Positions 1 to 6,514 of a stretch of 6,739 nucleotides of DNA are shown here, piece by piece; the first letter of the stretch is position 1; each line of letters starts with the position of its first letter. The stretch comes from Flavobacteriaceae bacterium (GTDB lineage: Bacteria > Bacteroidota > Bacteroidia > Flavobacteriales > Flavobacteriaceae): assembly GCA_023141985.1 (NCBI GenBank), contig JAGLKH010000252.1, forward strand, positions 1 through 6,739, in the 5' to 3' direction. The notes under the pieces were generated by a model that made no database searches, was not told the origin of the DNA, and saw only the letters and a list, made by a program, of their open reading frames with translations. The translations under genes and the position numbers were made by a program.

Positions 1-1
1 T

Positions 2-340
2 TTAGATGCAGGCGATTATTTAAATAGATTCTTTATTGCATTTAGTAAGTCCAAAAAGACCTTAGATCTTACAGATATTACTTTAGAAAGTACCATTGTA
101 AATTATTTAAACAGTACTGATGAAATCTATATTAATGTTCCAAATACAATAGATGTAAAACAAGTATACCTGATTAATCTGTTAGGTCAAACTGTAAAAT
201 CCTGGAATATTAGTAACATGCTAAATATCTCAAGTAATGAATTTAAAATTCCTGTAAAAAACATTGCTGAAGGAGCCTATATTATTAAGGTTGAAACAAA
301 TTCAAGTACTATTAATAAAAGGATTATTGTAAAGCAATAA
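2..340 (+). CDS. C-terminal end of a secreted protein with T9SS type A sorting domain (5' partial)
   Basis: An open frame enters from the left edge and stops with TAA at 338-340, giving 112 residues. The last ~80 residues match the pattern of the type IX secretion C-terminal sorting domain (Por_Secre_tail type): a start like STDEIYINVPN, a central VYLINLLGQTV strand-turn motif, then IPVKNIAEGAYIIKVET and a basic end, INKRIIVKQ. In this family the tail directs export across the outer membrane and is removed or anchored at the surface. The stretch just before it (LDAGDYLNRFFIAFSKS) is of the kind seen at the end of a beta-rich module ahead of such tails. The catalytic or binding part lies outside the window, so the function of the cargo is unknown. 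The next gene is convergent, so this is the last gene of its transcript. Confidence 0.88.
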   Translation, partial: LDAGDYLNRFFIAFSKSKKTLDLTDITLESTIVNYLNSTDEIYINVPNTIDVKQVYLINLLGQTVKSWNISNMLNISSNEFKIPVKNIAEGAYIIKVETNSSTINKRIIVKQ

Positions 341-345
341 ATTTA

Positions 346-365
346 GAAATACCTTTAGGAATTTC
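346..365 (+). terminator. weak candidate terminator hairpin after the T9SS-tail gene
   Basis: Arms gaaatacct (346-354) and aggaatttc (357-365) pair with one A-A mismatch, six bases after the stop codon of the upstream gene. In RNA the innermost pairs would open to form a workable loop. It is followed by a mixed cttataattt stretch rather than a clean T run, so it is a poor intrinsic terminator. I list it because position fits and nothing better lies downstream of this stop. Confidence 0.25.
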
Positions 366-404
366 CTTATAATTTCATTTAACTTAAGCATAAAAAATAT
401 TTAG

Positions 405-451
405 TTTCGAAACCGAGATTTGAATTCGTGACCTCCAGGTCATGAATTAAG
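405..451 (-). pseudogene. possible tRNA 3'-half relic (Met-like, truncated)
   Basis: Read on the minus strand, this stretch lays out like the 3' half of a tRNA: a 7-base anticodon-type loop TTCATGA (440-446, CAT in the anticodon place), 3' anticodon-stem bases CCTGG (435-439), a typical variable loop AGGTC (430-434), a canonical T-loop TTCAAAT (418-424) flanked by ACGAA and CTCGG, a 7-base acceptor strand TTTCGAA (406-412) and a discriminator-like A (405), followed by CTA rather than CCA. Two of five T-stem pairs are mismatched, the 5' anticodon arm (447-451) does not pair, and no D-arm or 5' acceptor strand follows. It cannot be a working tRNA. It may be a decayed fragment left by an integration at a tRNA end, or a chance likeness. 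Confidence 0.35.
423..448. repeat. 11-bp inverted repeat (hairpin) in convergent intergenic region
   Basis: aattcgtgacc (423-433) and ggtcatgaatt (438-448) are inverted copies with ten Watson-Crick pairs and one G-T, around a 4-base centre tcca. A six-T run appears only at 458-463, ten bases past the arm, so it is not a textbook intrinsic terminator on the plus strand; on the minus strand the nearest T run is further away. It overlaps the tRNA-like stretch and may be a second reading of the same bases. It could still help end transcription between the two convergent genes. Confidence 0.5.
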
Positions 452-609
452 CTTTAGTTTTTTAAAACCCTCATAAACAACACTATACAAATATTAATTT
501 TTAAAATCGTGTTCCAAAATCTGTACAGTTTCGTGTTCACTTTTGTTAGTAAAAATGTATGATGTAATATACAATTAATAGAGTTTTGAGAAATAAATTT
601 TAATTAATA

Positions 610-1848
610 TTAAACCTTTAATTGTTCAATCATTACAATTCCTGATACAATATTATTATTAATATCTACTCCATTGAAGCTTCCAAGTGCTTTGCTCTCA
701 TTTTGTTGAAAATCAAACATTTTAATATATATAGAAACTTTCTGTAGGTAAAATAAGCCAGTAATGGAAAAATCAAGGTTTAGAATCTGTCCTTTGTTTA
801 TTATGTTAATTCTGTCATCTTCAATAATAATTGAATCATCCAGACTAACTATATTAAAATGATATTGCTGGATTTCACATTTAATACTATACTTTTCCTT
901 TTCAATAGTGAACGTTATTAAATACTTTCCTGATGTATTTATAAATGCTTGAGCATAAGGACTTTTCTTTGAAAACATCAAAGGATTTTTTCTGATATTA
1001 CTTTCTACAACAAGCCTGTTTTTGTTTAATTCTTGACAAATGATGGGATCAAATGATTTGCTGGAAGCCTCTTTTTCAATTTCTAATTTTGTGTCATACT
1101 TTTTTAAAATCATTTTACCTGCAATAGCCCTATCATATTTGTCAAAACCAGAATAGGTTCCAATCAAATAGAGGCGTTCATTAGGAGATGATTTTCCAAT
1201 AAAAAAAATGAATTTAGCTCCTTCACTTTTTTTATTTCCAACAAAGTACTTAGTGTCAAAGTATGCAAAATCTTCACTTTGATTAATTGTTCCATAAAAA
1301 TTATATATCCCTTTTTCACTATTGACATCTTCATAGATATATTTCATTTCAATAGTTTTCCAATCATTATAAATAATAACCTGACCCTTATTCATTTGGT
1401 TATCTTCGCCAAAGTAATAGCATATATAATAATGATCTTCGGATCTACTCCTTTGATTTATAAGATCTAGTTGTTTGCTCTTTTGTTTAACTGTAAAAAA
1501 ATCACTTTCAATGAATTCATGAATACTTTTAATTCCTAAATAATTAAAAAAAACATATTTGTATTCCCTGCTTATTTTTATTATAGGTTTGCCAGATGTA
1601 GCTTCTCTATATTTGTTATAGAGATATTTACCATTTACATAACCACGTAAAACAAGTTCTAAATCATTTTTCAAATTTGGTTTTTCAGGGTCGTAATTTC
1701 CAAAGCCATATAATTGAGAATCTTTATACCTTTCATTAATCTTATGTTCTTTTCTAAAATGATATACAACCCTGTCTATCAAAGTGTTAAAAACATGTTT
1801 TGTTAATAATAGAGTTTCTTTTTTTTGTGTATTTAATTGATTTTCCAT
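610..1848 (-). CDS. hypothetical protein, 412 residues, unrecognised
   Basis: A full-length frame from ATG (1846-1848) to TAA (610-612), with no competing long frame on either strand. I do not recognise the family. The protein starts MENQLNTQKKETLLLTKHVF, has no signal peptide and no hydrophobic segment long enough to span a membrane, so it is probably cytoplasmic. Residues ~10-125 look largely helical. Residues ~135-250 alternate short hydrophobic and aromatic strands (YYICYYFG, GQVIIYNDWK, YNFYGTI, KFIFFIG, LYLIGTYSGFDKYDRAIAGKMIL), suggesting a beta-rich barrel or sandwich; residues ~295-410 are again strand-rich. It is lysine- and aromatic-rich, with only three cysteines (143, 271, 324). 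It diverges from the TonB receptor across 117 bases holding a palindrome, so a role as sensor or regulator is conceivable, but I see no clear DNA-binding motif. It could equally be unrelated. Confidence 0.8.
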   Translation of the reverse strand: MENQLNTQKKETLLLTKHVFNTLIDRVVYHFRKEHKINERYKDSQLYGFGNYDPEKPNLKNDLELVLRGYVNGKYLYNKYREATSGKPIIKISREYKYVFFNYLGIKSIHEFIESDFFTVKQKSKQLDLINQRSRSEDHYYICYYFGEDNQMNKGQVIIYNDWKTIEMKYIYEDVNSEKGIYNFYGTINQSEDFAYFDTKYFVGNKKSEGAKFIFFIGKSSPNERLYLIGTYSGFDKYDRAIAGKMILKKYDTKLEIEKEASSKSFDPIICQELNKNRLVVESNIRKNPLMFSKKSPYAQAFINTSGKYLITFTIEKEKYSIKCEIQQYHFNIVSLDDSIIIEDDRINIINKGQILNLDFSITGLFYLQKVSIYIKMFDFQQNESKALGSFNGVDINNNIVSGIVMIEQLKV

Positions 1849-1857
1849 TATTTTATC

Positions 1858-1883
1858 ATATTAGTAATTGGAATTACTAATAT
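1858..1883. promoter_or_regulatory. 26-bp inverted repeat, candidate operator between divergent genes
   Basis: The arms atattagtaatt (1858-1869) and aattactaatat (1872-1883) are perfect 12-base inverted copies around a 2-base gg centre. The repeat begins 9 bases upstream of the minus-strand start codon and lies 82 bases upstream of the receptor start. Such near-perfect dyads with a very short centre are usually bound by dimeric regulators rather than forming RNA hairpins, since a 2-base loop is unfavourable. It overlaps the tentative -33 element of the receptor promoter, which would suit repression. No candidate DNA-binding protein is evident in the window. Confidence 0.55.
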
Positions 1884-1898
1884 ATAACAAAATATTTG
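1868..1898 (+). promoter_or_regulatory. tentative Bacteroidota-type promoter of the TonB receptor gene
   Basis: A TTG at 1868-1870 and AATATTTG at 1891-1898 are separated by 20 bases, near the Bacteroidota layout of TTG, a 17-23 base spacer and TAnnTTTG. The -7 element has one mismatch (A for T at its first base). Transcription would start around 1904, leaving a leader of about 60 bases. The -33 element falls in the centre of the 26-bp inverted repeat. Confidence 0.3.
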
Positions 1899-1965
1899 GA
1901 ATATAATAATAGGAAAATCTTACTGAATATATTTATCCCGATAAACCAATAAAATAGATATTAAG

Positions 1966-4317
1966 ATGATACGAAATTTATTATTACTTGTTATTTTTAT
2001 TCCATTTATTTCATTCTCCCAAAACATTGAAGTAAGTGGAATTGTTAAATCTTCAACAGAAGCATTACTGGGAGTGAATGTGATTGAAAAAGGAACCTCA
2101 AATGGAACTACAACAGATTTTAATGGTAATTATTCAATTAATGTTAGTAAAGACGCCATATTAGTGTTTTCTTATGTTGGTTTTATGTCACAGGAAGTTG
2201 CTGTAAATGGTAAAAAAACTATTGCTGTCATACTACAAGAAGATGCTTCTCAATTAGGTGAAATCTTAATAGAAGGATTTTCCGGAGTTATTGGGCAAGC
2301 GCGTAGAAGAGCTGAATCTGTGCAATCGATTCCAGAATCTGTTGTGACTTTTACTTCAGAAGCAATCGAAACTAAAGGTATTTCTAATGTGCAAACTTTT
2401 GCTGATCAAATACCAAACGTCAATTTTACAAATTCTCAAAACATAGGTAATAATTTTATTACAGTTAGAGGTATTTCTCATATTAGAAATGGAGAATCTC
2501 CAATTGCCTTTGTAATAGATGGTGTGACCTTGCCAGATGCCAACCTAATAAATCAAGAACTTTTTGACCTTGCTTTAATAGAAATTGTAAAAGGACCGCA
2601 AGGAGCTTTATACGGAAAAAATGCGATTGCAGGTGCTATCAATATAATTACAAACCAACCAACAAATAATTTCAAGAATAAAGTGTCTTTTGGATATGGA
2701 AGTGGAAATTTATTTAAAGCTCAATTGTCTTCAACAGGACCATTAGTTAAGGATAATCTATATTATAGAATCACAGGATCATATAAAAAAGGAGATGGCG
2801 TTATTGATAATCAAACGCTTAATAAGCCTGTTGATTTTATAGAGGATTTAACTTTAAGAGGTCAATTAAAGGCTAAATTATCTGATAACATTTGGGCTAC
2901 TGCTACTGGTCAAGTAATCGATGCAAAAGCTGGAGCTGTTTATTATGCCAGTCCAATAACCGGTACAAACATTTCACCTGATGATTTTGATAATTTAGCA
3001 ATAGTTGGTGATCAATTTGGGAGATCTTCTTTAAAAGGATTCTATGGAAACTTAAAAGTAGATTTTAAATTTGACAAAACAAGATTAGTTTCGTCAACGA
3101 CGTATAATAAAGGAGAACGTGCACATGTTGGAGATTTAGATTTTGGGCCAGCTGATGTTTTGCGTCAAATTCAAGACAGTGATTCAAAAACATTCAATCA
3201 AGAAATTAAACTAAGCTCTTTAAACAATAATGATTCAAAATTAAGTTGGGATATAGGAGCTTTTTATCAAAATACCGATAAATTATTGTTCACAAAGGCA
3301 ACAGCCGATTTTGGTTTCTTTGCTCCTCCTTTTGCACCAACAGGTACTCAATCAGATTTTGCAACTTCTGATTTCACAAATACTTATTCAACCTTTGCAG
3401 CTTTTGGGTTTTTAGATTATGAAGTTTCAGACAAGTTTACTATCTCTGCAGGTCTTCGCTATGACAATGATAATATTGAGCAAGATAACAGAACTTTAAA
3501 TGTTAAGCCAAGTAAAACGGACTCACAATTGCAGCCAAAAATATCATTAGCACTAAAAGCTACTGAAAACATGTTAATGTATCTTAACTATGGAAGAGGT
3601 TACAGAAGTGGCGGATTTAATCAAGACAACACAGTACGTTTCAATGCAGATTATGAAGCTGAAATCACAGATAATTATGAAATAGGTATTAAAAATAGTT
3701 ATTGGAATGATCGTTTAATTCTAAATCTATCTGCATATTATATAGATTTTACAAATCAGCAACAATATGCTCTAATAATAGATGGAGGAGGTCAGATTTT
3801 AATAGGTAACTTTACTTTCCCAGAAAGTGAATCTTATGGTTTTGAAGCCGATTTTAAATTAAGACCCTCTAAATACCTTGATATACTTGCAAGCTATGGA
3901 GTAAGTAAATCAAAAATCCTTAAAGGCACATCTACAGTAAGCATAGGTGCTAATGAAGAAATTGATGTGTCAGGTAAAAACACACCGCTTATTCCACAAG
4001 ATAGTTATACTTTAGGGTTAGAATCCAATTTTGATATTACTAATAAAGTTGCATTTAATGCGAATGTCAGTTTAAAGGGCACTGGTAAGATTTATTGGCA
4101 TGAAGACAATGCAGCAGTCTCATCTTCATATAGTTTGTTAAATGCACGTGTTGGATTTAGTTTTAATGATATATCGATAAGTGCTTGGGGGCATAACATT
4201 TTAGATGAAGATTATATAACTGAGTTTTTTGGACAAACATTCTCTAATGGAGGTTCAGATTTAGTATGGAAAGGATTACCTGCAACTTATGGTATAAACC
4301 TATCTTACAAGTTTTAA
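1966..4317 (+). CDS. TonB-dependent outer-membrane receptor with N-terminal carboxypeptidase-regulatory-like domain
   Basis: A complete 783-residue outer-membrane transporter that would import a scarce ligand using TonB-ExbBD energy. Residues 1-18 are a signal peptide with likely cleavage after SFS, before Gln19. Residues ~21-92 form the CarboxypepD_reg-like domain common in Bacteroidota receptors (VSGIVKSSTEALLGVNV, DFNGNYSINV, FSYVGFMSQEV). EILIEGF at ~99-105 is a plausible TonB-box region. The plug follows at ~115-230, with SIPESVV, ITVRGIS, FVIDGV and IEIVKGPQGALYGKNAIAGA. The rest is a beta barrel ending in GINLSYKF with a terminal aromatic residue. At 783 residues, with a plug like those of siderophore and small-molecule receptors, it is not SusC-like (about 1,000 residues), and no SusD gene follows. 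The ATG at 1966 is chosen because it opens directly on the signal peptide. The downstream hyuAB genes hint at a nitrogenous or ketone ligand, but the ligand is unknown; iron chelates cannot be excluded. Confidence 0.93.
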   Translation: MIRNLLLLVIFIPFISFSQNIEVSGIVKSSTEALLGVNVIEKGTSNGTTTDFNGNYSINVSKDAILVFSYVGFMSQEVAVNGKKTIAVILQEDASQLGEILIEGFSGVIGQARRRAESVQSIPESVVTFTSEAIETKGISNVQTFADQIPNVNFTNSQNIGNNFITVRGISHIRNGESPIAFVIDGVTLPDANLINQELFDLALIEIVKGPQGALYGKNAIAGAINIITNQPTNNFKNKVSFGYGSGNLFKAQLSSTGPLVKDNLYYRITGSYKKGDGVIDNQTLNKPVDFIEDLTLRGQLKAKLSDNIWATATGQVIDAKAGAVYYASPITGTNISPDDFDNLAIVGDQFGRSSLKGFYGNLKVDFKFDKTRLVSSTTYNKGERAHVGDLDFGPADVLRQIQDSDSKTFNQEIKLSSLNNNDSKLSWDIGAFYQNTDKLLFTKATADFGFFAPPFAPTGTQSDFATSDFTNTYSTFAAFGFLDYEVSDKFTISAGLRYDNDNIEQDNRTLNVKPSKTDSQLQPKISLALKATENMLMYLNYGRGYRSGGFNQDNTVRFNADYEAEITDNYEIGIKNSYWNDRLILNLSAYYIDFTNQQQYALIIDGGGQILIGNFTFPESESYGFEADFKLRPSKYLDILASYGVSKSKILKGTSTVSIGANEEIDVSGKNTPLIPQDSYTLGLESNFDITNKVAFNANVSLKGTGKIYWHEDNAAVSSSYSLLNARVGFSFNDISISAWGHNILDEDYITEFFGQTFSNGGSDLVWKGLPATYGINLSYKF

Positions 4318-4320
4318 AAA

Positions 4321-4350
4321 TTTGGATACTATTTTTTCACAATAATTTTG
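4321..4350 (+). promoter_or_regulatory. consensus Bacteroidota promoter upstream of hyuA
   Basis: TTTG at 4321-4324 and TAATTTTG at 4343-4350 match the Bacteroidota -33 (TTG) and -7 (TAnnTTTG) elements exactly, with an 18-base spacer inside the usual 17-23 range. It sits 3 bases after the receptor stop codon. Transcription would begin near 4356, giving hyuA a leader of about 90 bases that contains the terminator hairpin at 4385-4418. AT-rich intergenic DNA can match by chance, so this needs transcript-start data. Confidence 0.45.
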
Positions 4351-4384
4351 ATTGGTTTGTTTTTAAGTGAATTAATATAATCTC

Positions 4385-4418
4385 AAGCCACTAAGGGTAT
4401 CCAATTAGTGGCTTTTTT
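4385..4418 (+). terminator. strong intrinsic terminator between the receptor gene and hyuA
   Basis: aagccactaa (4385-4394) and ttagtggctt (4405-4414) form a perfect 10-bp stem with a 10-base loop gggtatccaa, and the 3' arm runs into six Ts (4413-4418). This is the best intrinsic terminator in the window and lies 67 bases after the receptor stop. Its T tract ends only 29 bases before the hyuA start codon, leaving little room for a separate promoter with a leader. It either ends the receptor transcript only, or also acts as an attenuator in the hyuA leader. No T run lies on the other side, so it should act on the plus strand only. Confidence 0.88.
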
Positions 4419-4447
4419 ATCAAAAACAATAATAAATTTATTAAATT

Positions 4448-6514
4448 ATGAGAGTCGCAACCGATATTGGAGGGACTTTTACAGACCTTGTATGCCTTGA
4501 ATTCAATGAAAAAACAGGCAAACCAACGGGCGTAAATGTTGCTAAGTCAGACACTACCCCTTCTAATTTTGAAGAAGGTATTTTAGATACTATAAAAAAA
4601 GCAGATTTAGACCTAAAAAGTGTTGATTTTTTTGCACATGGAACAACAGTTGTAATTAATGCTTTAACCGAAAGAAAAGGAGCTGTAACCGCACTAATAA
4701 CAACAAAAGGATTTAGGGATGTCTTAGAAATTGCACGTTGTAATCGTCCCGATCTTTTCAATTTTAATTTTATTAAGCAACCTCCTTTTGTACCACGTTA
4801 TTTACGCTTTGAAGTAGAGGAGCGTATGAACTATAAAGGTGAGGCAATAAAAGAGTTGAACACCTCAACATTAATGTCTATTGTTAATACTTGTAAGGAA
4901 GAAAATGTAAGCTCAATTGCCATATGCTTACTGCATGCCTACAAGAATCCTTCACATGAAATATTACTTATTGAAAAACTTTCTAAACTTTATCCTGAAG
5001 TAGAAATTATAGCATCTTATCAGGTTACAAGAGAATGGAGAGAATATGAGAGAACCAGTTCAACTGTATTATCTGGTTATGTGCTGCCAATTGCAAAAAA
5101 ATATTTAAATGATCTGGAAGAAAAACTTTATGATAAAGGGCTCAAAAATGCTCCATATATCATGCAGTCTAATGGCGGAATAACCACAATTAATGATGTA
5201 AGAGCAAATCCAATTACAATGGTTGAATCTGGTCCTGCAAGTGGTGTATTTGGAGCTATCGCTTTAGGAAAAGTTATTAATAAAAAGGATTTAATTGTCT
5301 TAGACATTGGAGGAACAACAGCAAAATGTGCACTAGTAGAAAATGGGCAAGTTAAAATAACTACTAACTATAAAATTGAACATTCCAGAACTAAAGCAGG
5401 TTACCCGATTCAAACACCTGTAATAGATATTGTAGAAATTGGAAATGGAGGAGGAAGTATTGCATGGATTGATGAAGGAGGTAAAATGCATGTAGGGCCA
5501 AAAAGTTCTGGTGCTATGCCCGGACCTGCTGCTTATGGTCGTGGTGGACAAAACTTGACAACTACAGATGCTAATATTATTACAGGTAGAATACATCCAG
5601 AGTATTTTTTAGGTGGAGAGTTAAAACCGGATTATAAGAGTATTGATGCTGCAGTAAAGCCTTTATGTAAAGTAATGAATGGTTCAAAAGAAGATATTGC
5701 AAAAGGCATTATTCGTGTAGCAAATGCAAATATGATAAATGCTTTAAAACTTATCTCTGTAAATAAAGGTCATGATCCTCGTGATTTTACTATGATCGTT
5801 ATTGGAGGTGGAGGTGCAATGCATGGTGCAGATTTAGCACGTGAACTACAAGTTTCAGAATTAATTATACCGCTTCATGCGGGAGTATTTTCGGCATTTG
5901 GAATGCTAATGTCCGATATACGTAGAGATTATATTAGAACTAACGTAATCACTTTAGTAGACCAGCAAAAGCACATTATTCAGTCTACATTTAGCGAAAT
6001 GGAGAATGAAGCTATCAGTAGTTTTAATCCTGATAATTACGAGTTAAAAGACATAAAGTTTACATACTATACTGATTTACGTTACGCAGGACAAGAACAT
6101 TATGTAAAGGTATTACTCACCGATTTTTCTATTAATACATCATTAGAAAATATTATAGAACATTTTCATAAAGAGCATAAAAAGCAATATTCATTTGAAT
6201 TAGATGCACCAGTTGAATTGGTTAATTTTCATCTCGTGGCTGAAGTTGAAGTTGAAAAACCTGATTTTCCAACAATTAAAAAGACAGATCGAAAAGTTGA
6301 AGATGCAATATTTAGTGAACAAGATGTAGATTTTGATGATTTAGGTAAACATAAAACTCCGTTTTATCACAGACATTTGTTAGAACCGGGGATGACCATA
6401 CAAGGTCCTGCAATTATAGCAGAAAAAGCAACGACTACTGTTGTAACCCCAGTTCACAAAGTTGATATTGACAAATACGGCAATTTAATTTTAACACTTC
6501 AAAACATTAAGTAA
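4448..6514 (+). CDS. hyuA: hydantoinase/oxoprolinase family protein, HyuA subunit (N-methylhydantoinase A-like)
   Basis: A complete 688-residue HyuA-type subunit, the usual length for the family. With HyuB it forms a cytoplasmic ATP-dependent enzyme; known relatives hydrolyse N-methylhydantoin, hydantoins or 5-oxoproline, or carboxylate acetone or acetophenone. The N-terminal domain (~2-180) opens with the nucleotide-binding loop DIGGTFTD (6-13) and has HGTT at 64-67. The hydantoinase A core (~200-490) carries ESGPASG (260-266), the second ASKHA loop DIGGTTAK (286-293), EIGNGGGSIAW (330-340), the GPKSSGAMPGPAAYGRGG signature (350-367), TDAN (373-376) and GGGGAMHGADLARELQV (453-469). The C-terminal domain (~500-685) has LRYAGQ (544-549) and GPAII (653-657). 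Alanine 362 replaces the cysteine common in the PGPACYGRGG version. ATG 4448 is supported because DIGGTFTD normally lies within about ten residues of the start. There is no Shine-Dalgarno, as is usual here. hyuB overlaps by one base, so the two are translationally coupled. The exact substrate is not decided by sequence. Confidence 0.92.
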   Translation: MRVATDIGGTFTDLVCLEFNEKTGKPTGVNVAKSDTTPSNFEEGILDTIKKADLDLKSVDFFAHGTTVVINALTERKGAVTALITTKGFRDVLEIARCNRPDLFNFNFIKQPPFVPRYLRFEVEERMNYKGEAIKELNTSTLMSIVNTCKEENVSSIAICLLHAYKNPSHEILLIEKLSKLYPEVEIIASYQVTREWREYERTSSTVLSGYVLPIAKKYLNDLEEKLYDKGLKNAPYIMQSNGGITTINDVRANPITMVESGPASGVFGAIALGKVINKKDLIVLDIGGTTAKCALVENGQVKITTNYKIEHSRTKAGYPIQTPVIDIVEIGNGGGSIAWIDEGGKMHVGPKSSGAMPGPAAYGRGGQNLTTTDANIITGRIHPEYFLGGELKPDYKSIDAAVKPLCKVMNGSKEDIAKGIIRVANANMINALKLISVNKGHDPRDFTMIVIGGGGAMHGADLARELQVSELIIPLHAGVFSAFGMLMSDIRRDYIRTNVITLVDQQKHIIQSTFSEMENEAISSFNPDNYELKDIKFTYYTDLRYAGQEHYVKVLLTDFSINTSLENIIEHFHKEHKKQYSFELDAPVELVNFHLVAEVEVEKPDFPTIKKTDRKVEDAIFSEQDVDFDDLGKHKTPFYHRHLLEPGMTIQGPAIIAEKATTTVVTPVHKVDIDKYGNLILTLQNIK

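Noticed and set aside
404..413. 10-base palindrome gtttcgaaac
   Set aside because: Short, single, and not near a promoter; it is covered by the tRNA-like reading of the same bases.
508..538. Direct repeat tcgtgttc (508-515 and 531-538) with a ctgtacag palindrome between
   Set aside because: Two copies of eight bases and an 8-base palindrome are too short to support a repeat array or a protein site on their own.
599..614. tttaat/attaaa inverted repeat overlapping the stop of the minus-strand gene
   Set aside because: Only six A/T pairs around a taat loop; too weak for a terminator and expected by chance in such AT-rich sequence.
1279..1470. 63-codon plus-strand frame opposite the 412-residue gene
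   Set aside because: It lies wholly inside the longer minus-strand gene, has low-complexity Ile/Phe-rich content that mirrors antisense AT-rich codons, and has no support from motifs.
1966..4317. Reading the receptor as a SusC-type glycan importer in a polysaccharide utilisation locus
   Set aside because: The protein is about 200 residues shorter than SusC, its plug wording is of the small-molecule receptor type, no SusD follows, and no carbohydrate-active enzyme is visible.
4441..4761. 106-codon minus-strand frame over the start of hyuA
   Set aside because: It is antisense to the highly conserved DIGGTFTD-containing start of HyuA and spans the intergenic start region; it shows no recognisable protein features.
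5333..5596. 87-codon minus-strand frame inside hyuA
   Set aside because: It is antisense to the conserved GPKSSGAMPGPAAYGRGG core; its Ser/Thr/Cys-rich translation is what the reverse of Gly/Ala-rich codons gives.
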